Source: Candidatus Thalassarchaeaceae archaeon (lineage in GTDB: Archaea > Thermoplasmatota > Poseidoniia > Poseidoniales > Thalassarchaeaceae). From it: a DNA stretch of 7,503 nucleotides. Both the position numbers and the translations under genes were made by a program. Shown here piece after piece: positions 1-5,472 of this stretch. Under the pieces are notes generated by a model. The model was given only the letters and a program-made list of their open reading frames with translations, made no database searches and was not told the DNA's origin. Where the stretch lies: contig DUIL01000083.1 in NCBI GenBank assembly GCA_013330385.1, positions 1 through 7,503 on the forward strand, given 5' to 3'. The first letter of the stretch is position 1. Each line of letters begins with the position of its first letter.

Positions 1-57
1 GACAAAAACACTCAATTCAATGGATGGGTTGAACCTTCCCCTTCTAATCGCCGTCAT
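1..57 (-). CDS. Possible 5' end of a leftward gene, cut by the window edge
   Basis: On the minus strand an ATG at 57-55 opens a frame that stays open for 19 codons to the window edge. The peptide reads MTAIRRGRFNPSIELSVFV. An in-frame TAG lies 12 bases before the ATG, so this would be the first ATG. A weak purine-rich GAGGT sits 8 bases upstream. The gene would be divergent from the small membrane protein gene at 108. Nineteen codons are far too few to identify a family or to prove coding, and an open stretch of this length occurs often by chance. It is listed because the left side would otherwise be unexplained. Confidence 0.25.
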   Translation of the reverse strand, partial: MTAIRRGRFNPSIELSVFV

Positions 58-63
58 CTCGCA

Positions 64-83
64 AAACCTCTACATCGAGGTTT
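64..83. repeat. Inverted repeat AAACCTC-6-GAGGTTT
   Basis: AAACCTC (64-70) and GAGGTTT (77-83) form a perfect 7-bp inverted repeat around a 6-base spacer. It lies in the intergenic stretch 25 bases before the ATG at 108 and a few bases behind the possible minus-strand start at 57. The position suits an operator or a short RNA hairpin. A repeat this small can also occur by chance, and no function is claimed. Confidence 0.4.
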
Positions 84-107
84 CCCAACACCTCCTAAGA
101 ATCAATA

Positions 108-356
108 ATGGAGCCTCTATGGCGATACATGGCTCTTGAATGGGAGACTATAGCTCAATGGTTTCTTTCGTTAACAGCTTTAGCGATGGTGTGGGCTATT
201 TTACGACTCAGGCAGAAGCGAATGATGACTTCAATTTCAAGTGAGGATACGTATAGTGGTGATGCAAAAAATCCTGAGGAATTAATGCATCCCGACGAGC
301 AAGCAATAACTGAGCTGAATCATTTATTAGAAAGTAAGCAGATAGATTGGGATTAA
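108..356 (+). CDS. Small single-pass membrane protein, unknown function
   Basis: This is an 82-residue protein that I do not recognise. Residues about 14-34 (TIAQWFLSLTALAMVWAILR) form one hydrophobic segment long enough to cross the membrane. The positive cluster RLRQKR follows directly, which by the positive-inside rule places the C-terminal half in the cytoplasm. The tail is polar and acidic, and its last 20 or so residues (DEQAITELNHLLESKQIDWD) could form an amphipathic helix. The ATG at 108 is the first in frame after a TAA at 96-98; the ATG at 129 is an alternative. No Shine-Dalgarno site is visible. The TAA stop touches the stop codon of the convergent gene that follows. The length, start position and sensible membrane topology favour a real gene, but no function can be assigned. 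Confidence 0.6.
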   Translation: MEPLWRYMALEWETIAQWFLSLTALAMVWAILRLRQKRMMTSISSEDTYSGDAKNPEELMHPDEQAITELNHLLESKQIDWD

Positions 357-926
357 TCAAATTGGATGAAATCCGAATTCATCTAGTTCCAATTCAATTT
401 TATTTTCTCCTTCAATCAAAACTCTAGTGCTCCTAATCCGATTATTCATTAGTAACCAAACTTGCCTTACTCCCTCGATATTTCCTCCTCTACTTCGCCA
501 AGGGAGTCCCTTTGATGAAGGATTTTCATAGGCCTTTGAGATTATTAGAATGCGTGTTCTACTTGCATAATTAATGATTATCTTTGATGCTTGTAGGTCT
601 GAAGACGGCACTCTTCCGTGTGAGGGGCACCAATCATCTACAATGATTAGGTCGTTTTCATTTAATTGAGAAAGAATGGGTTTGACTGAATCTACTTTTG
701 TCAATAACTCTTCTCCAAATTCAATAGCAAAGAATCGTTCGAGTGCTGATGCTTCTAAATCCGAGAAAATTTGAGCCATTCTTTTTCCGTTAGGCATTGT
801 TCTACATAACCATACTACTCGTCCTTCAGTTCGTAATACACTCGCTGCCAAATTCAAAGCCAGAGTAGTCCCTCCGATTCCTGCTTCAACAGAAAGGTGG
901 ATAGGCCCTGAATCTAAGTCAAGCAT
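357..926 (-). CDS. RecA/RadB-like protein with degenerate ATP site (predicted pseudo-ATPase)
   Basis: The 189 residues follow the layout of archaeal RadB, a RecA-fold recombination paralogue. The P-loop region reads EAGIGGTTLALNLA (14-27), where active RadB has a GPxxSGKTTLALQ-type sequence, so the lysine is Gly19. The segment LIIVDDW (93-99) fits Walker B. The motif VDTEG that normally carries the catalytic glutamate in RadB is replaced by WLCRTMP (39-45). The C-terminal part has the late beta strands, a GGN (147-149) and an ending like other RadB proteins. The N-terminus is short, with only about ten residues before the P-loop region, and an in-frame TGA just upstream of the ATG rules out a longer start. 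The gene lies 63 bp downstream of purB on the same strand. I infer a folded protein that does not hydrolyse ATP, perhaps a regulatory partner in recombination. Assignment to RadB rather than another RecA-fold family is moderate. Confidence 0.7.
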   Translation of the reverse strand: MLDLDSGPIHLSVEAGIGGTTLALNLAASVLRTEGRVVWLCRTMPNGKRMAQIFSDLEASALERFFAIEFGEELLTKVDSVKPILSQLNENDLIIVDDWCPSHGRVPSSDLQASKIIINYASRTRILIISKAYENPSSKGLPWRSRGGNIEGVRQVWLLMNNRIRSTRVLIEGENKIELELDEFGFHPI

Positions 927-989
927 GAATCACTGCGTATGTTCAAGGTGGATGAGGATTACTACTGTTTGTAGTGAATTAATACGGAT

Positions 990-2336
990 TCAAAGAATAC
1001 TTCGGGTTAATCCTATCGCTTCGTCTACTATTTCTCCACTTACTCCTAGATGACTCATCGGATCAAATAGTAAATCCAAGGTGTCTGAGTCGAATACATC
1101 TGAAATTTCTGATTTTTCGCCACACACTTCTCTTAGATGTCGTCCTTCTGCAACTGCTATCATGGACGCACCACGTAGAACTTCGTGGGCATTATCTCGG
1201 TGCATTCCTGAATCAACAAGTGCTAACATCATTTTTTCAGCCATAACAAGGCCATTCTGTGACTCAATATTGGCTTTCATGCGCTCAGCATCAACAATGC
1301 ACTTGCCCATTACTCGGTCGCACTTGGCTAGAATATCATCTAGTAGAATCATTGAGTGAGATAATGTGAAGCGTTCACTTGAGGAGTTAGCAAGATCTCT
1401 TTCATGCCATAGTAGGGCGTTTTCATAAGATGGGATAATCATTGATCTAACGATTCTAGCAAGCCCACATGCATTTTCAGCGGTTATGGGGTTTCTTTTG
1501 TGAGCCATTGTAGATGAGCCTACTTGTTTTTCCGTATCGAACCATTCGCCGACTTCCGCGATTTCACTGCGTTGCAAATTTCTTACTTCTTGAAGCAGTT
1601 TTTCGATTGATGTTGCCACATTAGCCATCCAGCCCACCCACTCAATATATCGGTCCCTGCCCACGACTTGCGTGGTGGCTACAGGAACTGAAAGTCCAAG
1701 GTGATTGAGGATCAATTTTTGTAGTTCTTTGGCATTTTCTCCTTGAGCAGCGCCGGTTCCAACAGCTCCTAGGAATTTACCAGTAATAGCACGATTTTCA
1801 AGTTCATCGAGTCGTTCAACATGTCTCCTGAATTCATCTACAAAGACTGCGATTTTTAGACCAAAAGTGATTGGGACGGCAGCTTGTCCATGCGTCCTCC
1901 CTAGCATGACAGTATCCCGTTCTCTTTCTGCTAGGTCGCAAAGAGTGGTAAGTAGAATCTTCAGCATTTTTCGCTGCATTCGAATACTATCTCTAATTTG
2001 CAGAGCAACAGCAGTATCAACAATATCATTGCTGGTTGCTCCAAGATGAATGCACCAAGCAGCTTCTCCAGCCTTTTCTGCCATGGCTTTGGTTAGTGCC
2101 ATGATATCGTGTCTAGTTTCAGCCTCTATTTCTTCGACTCTGTCGGCAGTCACTATTCCAGGGTCAGCAATATCTGCAATGATATCATAATGTTCAGCAC
2201 TGACCTTACCAAGTTGACAATGAGCCCAAATAAGGGCTCTTTCAACATCTAATTGGCGGCCATGACGACCCTCTCTCGACCAGATGTCTTTTGCCTCTTG
2301 TCGACCATAACGGTAGTCTAGCGGTGATACAGTCAC
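990..2336 (-). CDS. purB: Adenylosuccinate lyase
   Basis: PurB splits SAICAR to AICAR plus fumarate, and adenylosuccinate to AMP plus fumarate, in purine synthesis in the cytoplasm. The enzyme is a homotetramer whose active sites combine three subunits. The 448 residues match the usual length. Visible landmarks are the N-terminal PLDYRYG (5-11), TRHDIMA (74-80), the ATSND block (100-104), GRTHGQ with the catalytic histidine at 149, and the fumarase/lyase signature GSSTMAHKRNP (273-283), which carries the mobile-loop catalytic serine. Most family members have MPHK in this signature, and here it is MAHK. Translation starts at GTG (2336-2334), which fits the family N-terminus, with a weak GGGGAA upstream. 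The gene follows dph6 by 42 bp on the same strand, so the two are probably co-transcribed. Confidence 0.97.
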   Translation of the reverse strand: MTVSPLDYRYGRQEAKDIWSREGRHGRQLDVERALIWAHCQLGKVSAEHYDIIADIADPGIVTADRVEEIEAETRHDIMALTKAMAEKAGEAAWCIHLGATSNDIVDTAVALQIRDSIRMQRKMLKILLTTLCDLAERERDTVMLGRTHGQAAVPITFGLKIAVFVDEFRRHVERLDELENRAITGKFLGAVGTGAAQGENAKELQKLILNHLGLSVPVATTQVVGRDRYIEWVGWMANVATSIEKLLQEVRNLQRSEIAEVGEWFDTEKQVGSSTMAHKRNPITAENACGLARIVRSMIIPSYENALLWHERDLANSSSERFTLSHSMILLDDILAKCDRVMGKCIVDAERMKANIESQNGLVMAEKMMLALVDSGMHRDNAHEVLRGASMIAVAEGRHLREVCGEKSEISDVFDSDTLDLLFDPMSHLGVSGEIVDEAIGLTRSIL

Positions 2337-2378
2337 TACGTTCCCCGTGTGCCGGCGACTTGACTACCCCCCTTGAGG

Positions 2379-3137
2379 CTAGCGGATAGTCTTCAAGCGG
2401 GCAGAAGTGAGATTCCACACTCCTCTTGTACCATTCCAGACGGATTCGCCATGCGTTTCAATGGCACTTTCCATATGTGGGGCTGAGACTACAATAGTTT
2501 CGAATTCCCCCCCTTCTCCATCGACATTAAATCGATGCACTAAGGACAATTTCAGTAACTTTTCTAAAGTTTCATTGGTTAGTCTAATGCCTAGCCATTC
2601 CTCCCCCATTCCCTCTGTTGATACGCTAACTATTCGAACATCAAAACCATGCATAACTAATGATTCCATGTGATTTTGAGGCGAATTGTGCCATAAGGGA
2701 CAAAACGAGATGATTCCGAGCCTCTCGCACATACGTTCCATCCGAGTCTTTTGATAGTCTGAACGCAGAGCACCCACAACAAGGGCGTCGATTTCCATTT
2801 TCTCTACAATCCCTATGGATTTGGGGAATTCAATTACTGGGTAGTCTTTACAGATTTGTTCAAATGCTTTCAATGGGTTACTTTTGCCTAGGAGGGCATT
2901 TTCTAGATCAGTAACTTCATCTTCTTCTGAACCATCCGAAAGTACAGGTAACCAATCTACTCTCATGGAGTGTGCTTGTAGTCCTGCTAGTGCCGTATTT
3001 TGCATTTGGAACATCATTGAATCATTACCAGTAATGTGTACTGTGACTAGGCTGACAACATCCCATCCTTGCATTTTCGCCCACCATGAGACATAAGTTG
3101 AGTCCTTTCCAGCAGAAGATAGGACTGCAACGCGCAT
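2379..3137 (-). CDS. dph6: Diphthine--ammonia ligase (Dph6 / DUF71 ATP pyrophosphatase)
   Basis: Dph6 carries out the last, ATP-dependent amidation that turns diphthine into diphthamide on the conserved histidine of elongation factor 2. The 252-residue protein opens with the PP-loop MRVAVLSSAGKDST (SxGKDS at 8-13). The family blocks GALRSDYQKTRMERMC (122-137), CPLWH (146-150) and GEGGEFET (207-214) follow in order. Between about residues 66 and 110 there is more sequence than I expect for the archaeal family, acidic at its start (DGSEEDEVTDLE). The start is the ATG at 3137; AAGG lies almost against it and is not a well-placed ribosome site. The gene is divergent from psmA and upstream of purB. 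A role in another ATP-PPase reaction is possible, but the GEGGEFET block favours Dph6. Confidence 0.88.
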   Translation of the reverse strand: MRVAVLSSAGKDSTYVSWWAKMQGWDVVSLVTVHITGNDSMMFQMQNTALAGLQAHSMRVDWLPVLSDGSEEDEVTDLENALLGKSNPLKAFEQICKDYPVIEFPKSIGIVEKMEIDALVVGALRSDYQKTRMERMCERLGIISFCPLWHNSPQNHMESLVMHGFDVRIVSVSTEGMGEEWLGIRLTNETLEKLLKLSLVHRFNVDGEGGEFETIVVSAPHMESAIETHGESVWNGTRGVWNLTSARLKTIR

Positions 3138-3254
3138 ACCTTGCCGAGTAATCCTCTACTTACGACATTTTTCTTTTACCTCAATTACACTTCATCTCTC
3201 AACTCTCGTCAACTAAGGTTGATAAGAGGCCGGCTTGGCTTCGGCTTCGTTATC
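3138..3254. promoter_or_regulatory. Divergent intergenic region between dph6 and psmA
   Basis: These 117 bases separate two genes transcribed away from each other, so at least one promoter in each direction is expected here. A T-rich stretch at 3167-3177 (CATTTTTCTTT) reads as an A-rich tract about 30-40 bases before the dph6 ATG and is a possible TATA region for the leftward group. On the plus strand no convincing TATA box is visible at the distance a leaderless psmA transcript would need. The boxes are not resolved by eye, and only the arrangement supports the call. Confidence 0.45.
3226..3248 (+). promoter_or_regulatory. Possible hairpin directly before the psmA start
   Basis: GAGGCCG (3226-3232) can pair with CGGCTTC (3242-3248), giving seven pairs including one G-U, around a 9-base loop. 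The stem ends six bases before the psmA ATG. The same stretch contains GGCTT three times (3232, 3237, 3243). If the psmA messenger has a leader, this would sit where the ribosome loads. The stem is short and could be chance. Confidence 0.3.
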
Positions 3255-3965
3255 ATGCAGCCGAGTGGACGTGGATATGACCATGGGGTTTCGACCTTTT
3301 CGCCAGATGGACGATTGTATCAGGTCGAGTATGCTCGAGAATCTGTCAAAAGAGGCACTACTACAGTCGGTTTGAAGTTCCGTGATGGAGTTGTTTTGAT
3401 TGTTGATAAGAGAATCTCTAGTAAGTTGGTAATTATCGATTCTATCGAGAAGATGTATCAAATCGATGATCACGTTGGATTCACAACATCTGGCTTAGTT
3501 GCCGACGCTCGTCAACTTGTTGACCGCGCTCGAGTACAGTGTCAAGTTAACAGAATGACTTATGGCGACTCAGTACCTGTTACCACCCTAGTCAAGAAGA
3601 TGTGTGATTACATGCAATCTTTCACTCAGTATGGTGGCGCTCGCCCGTTTGGAGTCGCTCTACTTATTGCCGGTGTTGATGCAGAAGGAGTCCATCTTTT
3701 CGAGACTGACCCTTCCGGAGCCTACCAATCATATCATGCTGGAGCAATAGGACGTGGAAGATCTGTAGTTGTTGACCACTTTGAGTCCAATTGGAAAGAA
3801 GGTATGACTCAGAATGCAGCTATTAAATTAGGATTAGAAGCATTGAGGGAATCTATAGATGAAGACCTTAATCGAGAAGCAGTCGAAATCGCTGTAGTCA
3901 ATGGTGATGGGTACAAGAAATTGTCTCGAGAAGATACTGTAAAACATCTTGATAAATTGAATTGA
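3255..3965 (+). CDS. psmA: 20S proteasome alpha subunit
   Basis: PsmA forms the two outer seven-membered rings of the 20S proteasome and the gate through which unfolded proteins enter; it is not itself proteolytic. From the ATG at 3255 the protein has 236 residues and begins MQPSGRGYDHGVSTFSPDGR, close to the 233-residue Thermoplasma protein. Asp9, Pro17 and Tyr26 are in their usual places, as is Tyr8. Lys66 in SIEKMYQ is at the position that contacts the C-termini of the activating ATPase. SGLVADAR (79-86) and YGGARPFGVAL (126-136) are further family blocks. The frame is open back to 3141, but those 38 residues do not resemble the family, so the later ATG is chosen. The YDR gate motif reads YDH. 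No Shine-Dalgarno site precedes the start. sdo1 follows after 54 bp. Confidence 0.97.
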   Translation: MQPSGRGYDHGVSTFSPDGRLYQVEYARESVKRGTTTVGLKFRDGVVLIVDKRISSKLVIIDSIEKMYQIDDHVGFTTSGLVADARQLVDRARVQCQVNRMTYGDSVPVTTLVKKMCDYMQSFTQYGGARPFGVALLIAGVDAEGVHLFETDPSGAYQSYHAGAIGRGRSVVVDHFESNWKEGMTQNAAIKLGLEALRESIDEDLNREAVEIAVVNGDGYKKLSREDTVKHLDKLN

Positions 3966-3985
3966 ATCTTTTGACTCGACCCCCC

Positions 3986-3997
3986 ATTACTCTAAAT
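3986..3997 (+). promoter_or_regulatory. Possible TATA-like element for sdo1
   Basis: The psmA-sdo1 gap contains TTACTCTAAAT around 3987-3997, which places TCTAAAT 23-29 bases before the sdo1 ATG. That is where an archaeal TATA box would lie for a leaderless transcript, and sdo1 has no Shine-Dalgarno site. The match to a consensus is loose, so this is only a candidate. Confidence 0.25.
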
Positions 3998-4019
3998 CCG
4001 GCTTTGCAACTGGCATAGC

Positions 4020-4709
4020 ATGGTAAGTCTAGATGATGCTGTTATAGCCCGCCTCGAAAAGGGGGGTAATCGCTACGAGATTCTAGTTGATCCCGAGTTA
4101 GTCACTAAGTGGAAAGAAAATCCTGAATCTGTAGATTTCGAAGAAATGCTTGCTACCGATGAAGTATGGTTGGATGTGAAGGCAGGAGATAGACCCACTG
4201 GAGATGCATTGGTCAATATTTTCGGTACAACTGAACTGCGAGCCTGTGTTGAAAAAATATTGACCGATGGCTCAATCCAACTCACCACAGTTCAGCGTAA
4301 GAAAATGGTTTCTGAAAAGCGTAAACAAATCATTCATTCGATTTCTTCTACAGCTACAGATCCGAAAACCCGCGGTCCCCACCCCCCTATTCGAATTGAA
4401 CATGCATTGGATGAGGCAAGATTCAGTGTTGACCCGTTCCTTTCAGTTGAGAGGCAGGTTGCAGATGCAGTTCAAGCCATACGCCCCCTAATTCCCCTTC
4501 AGTTCATCACAGTACGACTTGCTTTCCGAGTATCAGGTAAGGATTATGGCGGGGTCAACAAATTGCTAAGAGACATGATTCAGAAGGAAGAATGGCTTGA
4601 AAATGGCTCTTGGGCCTGCATTATTGAATGCCCTGGTGGAATGAAATCAGATTTGATTAGTAGAGTAGCTAAGAGGTCTTCCGGACTTGATGTCAAGGAA
4701 CTCGATTAA
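4020..4709 (+). CDS. sdo1: Ribosome maturation protein SBDS/Sdo1
   Basis: The archaeal relative of human SBDS. In eukaryotes the protein works with the GTPase EFL1 to release eIF6 from the large ribosomal subunit; archaeal copies bind the large subunit, and their exact task is less certain. The 229 residues show the three-domain order: an N-terminal FYSH domain (about 1-88, starting MVSLDDAVIARLEKGGNRYE), a helical middle domain holding TRGPHPPIRIEHAL (117-130) and VDPF (137-140), and a ferredoxin-like C-terminal domain starting near IRPLIPL (154-160) with EEWLENGSW (190-198). The start is fixed by the family N-terminus. The gene sits in its usual place between psmA and rrp4. No Shine-Dalgarno site is visible. 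Confidence 0.96.
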   Translation: MVSLDDAVIARLEKGGNRYEILVDPELVTKWKENPESVDFEEMLATDEVWLDVKAGDRPTGDALVNIFGTTELRACVEKILTDGSIQLTTVQRKKMVSEKRKQIIHSISSTATDPKTRGPHPPIRIEHALDEARFSVDPFLSVERQVADAVQAIRPLIPLQFITVRLAFRVSGKDYGGVNKLLRDMIQKEEWLENGSWACIIECPGGMKSDLISRVAKRSSGLDVKELD

Positions 4710-4733
4710 ATTCGTTGTTAACCCTGATTTCCA

Positions 4734-4750
4734 TTACACCGTAGGTGTAA
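4734..4750. repeat. Perfect 7-bp inverted repeat between sdo1 and rrp4
   Basis: TTACACC (4734-4740) and GGTGTAA (4744-4750) are exact reverse complements around the spacer GTA. The element starts 25 bases after the sdo1 stop and ends 45 bases before the preferred rrp4 ATG. Such a compact repeat could be an operator for a dimeric regulator or a small RNA hairpin. It has no T run after it, so I do not call it a terminator. Confidence 0.5.
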
Positions 4751-4794
4751 GCATCACGGTTATGAAGGGGGGGTCGGTCGCGCGGCTCGATAAC

Positions 4795-5472
4795 ATGAGT
4801 GGAGACAACGGCGCGGGCGGACCGCGCAGACCCCGACAAGCACCCCTGCTTGTCGCACCCGGAGACGATCTGGGCGATTCTGGGGAGTTCGAAGCAGGCC
4901 ATGGCGTTCTTGTCATGAATGGCCGACTTCGGGCTTTGAAACAAGGACGAATGAATAATCGGGACGGTTCTGTCTCGATTGAACCGCGACGTACAGCTTA
5001 CGTTCCGCGGCCAAGCGATTTGGTAATCGGATATATCGAAGGATGTACCAGTAATATCTGGTTCATTGACATCGGTGCCCCGTTCAATGCCATACTACCT
5101 ATGAGTCTCGGCCCATCTAAGGCCGAATTCGGCGGTATTCGCAAAGTATTGGATATTGGTGATGCGATTTTGTGTAGAGTACAGGAAGTCGAAGAAAACC
5201 ATTCCAGCGTCGTCACAATGAAGGGAATGGGTCTGCGAGCAATCCGTTCAGGAAGCGTCGAGGCGATAGATCCTCATCTTCTTGGCCGATTAATTGGAAA
5301 AGGTGGTAATAATCTTCGTCAATTGAAAGAAGATACAGAATGTCGTATTATCGCTGGTGATAATGGGCGTGTCTGGCTCGATGGAGACCTCGGTGGAATA
5401 ATCGAGGCTAGAAACAAACTCAACGATCTGCTTGAAAAGGCAAAAGTTGCTGAATATGGAGGTGTTGCCTGA
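4795..5472 (+). CDS. rrp4: Exosome RNA-binding cap subunit Rrp4
   Basis: Rrp4 caps the Rrp41-Rrp42 ring of the archaeal exosome and feeds RNA into it. From ATG 4795 the product has 225 residues. An N-terminal domain contains LLVAPGDDL (18-26) and a GHGV turn, an S1 domain spans about residues 74-142 (VIGYIEGCTSNIWFIDIGA onward), and a KH domain carries the loop IGKGGNNL (167-174) followed by GRVWLDGD. The start is uncertain: the frame is open upstream, with ATG at 4762 and at 4690, the latter overlapping sdo1. None of the three has a good Shine-Dalgarno site. I prefer 4795 because the family core begins shortly after it. The first 17 residues are Gly/Pro/Arg-rich and probably flexible. The TGA overlaps the rrp41 ATG by one base. 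Confidence 0.93.
   Translation: MSGDNGAGGPRRPRQAPLLVAPGDDLGDSGEFEAGHGVLVMNGRLRALKQGRMNNRDGSVSIEPRRTAYVPRPSDLVIGYIEGCTSNIWFIDIGAPFNAILPMSLGPSKAEFGGIRKVLDIGDAILCRVQEVEENHSSVVTMKGMGLRAIRSGSVEAIDPHLLGRLIGKGGNNLRQLKEDTECRIIAGDNGRVWLDGDLGGIIEARNKLNDLLEKAKVAEYGGVA
4811..4827 (+). promoter_or_regulatory. GC-rich hairpin in the first codons of rrp4
   Basis: GCGCGG (4811-4816) pairs perfectly with CCGCGC (4822-4827) across a 5-base loop, GCGGA. A second GCGCGG at 4780-4785 could pair with the same CCGCGC instead, so two mutually exclusive folds are possible. It forms part of a GC-rich patch at the rrp4 start. Confidence 0.45.
4834..4855 (+). promoter_or_regulatory. 9-bp perfect hairpin with CCCC loop in early rrp4
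   Basis: CGACAAGCA (4834-4842) and TGCTTGTCG (4847-4855) are exact reverse complements around a CCCC loop. This is the longest perfect stem I found in the window. It falls on codons 14-21 of rrp4 and encodes part of RQAPLLVA. The CCCC loop could pair with the run of seven G at 4767-4773. A role in mRNA stability or translation of the exosome genes is possible but is inference. Confidence 0.5.
5458..5464 (+). promoter_or_regulatory. Shine-Dalgarno site for rrp41
   Basis: GGAGGTG lies inside the end of rrp4, seven bases before the rrp41 ATG at 5472. It is an excellent match to the complement of the 16S rRNA 3' end and confirms this start. Confidence 0.85.

Noticed and set aside
59..95. Minus-strand GGAGGTG followed by a short frame of about 15 codons
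   Set aside because: The ribosome-site match is good, but the frame ends at once, and the nearby ATG is followed directly by TAG; there is no evidence for a leader peptide.
961..975. Small inverted repeat ACTAC/GTAGT between purB and the RadB-like gene
   Set aside because: Only five pairs hold on the transcribed strand and no T run follows; this is expected by chance.
2359..2397. Imperfect stem around the dph6 stop codon (CTTGACTA with TAGT...CAAG)
   Set aside because: It has a 3-base bulge, a 20-base loop and no T run after it, so it is too weak to call a terminator or leader.
1081..3096. Plus-strand open frames opposite purB and dph6
   Set aside because: They are antisense to strongly supported genes, have no ribosome sites and show Ser/Arg-rich composition typical of shadow frames.
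3141..3254. N-terminal extension of PsmA from the ATG at 3141
   Set aside because: The 38 extra residues do not resemble any proteasome alpha N-terminus, and the ATG at 3255 gives the family length and start exactly.
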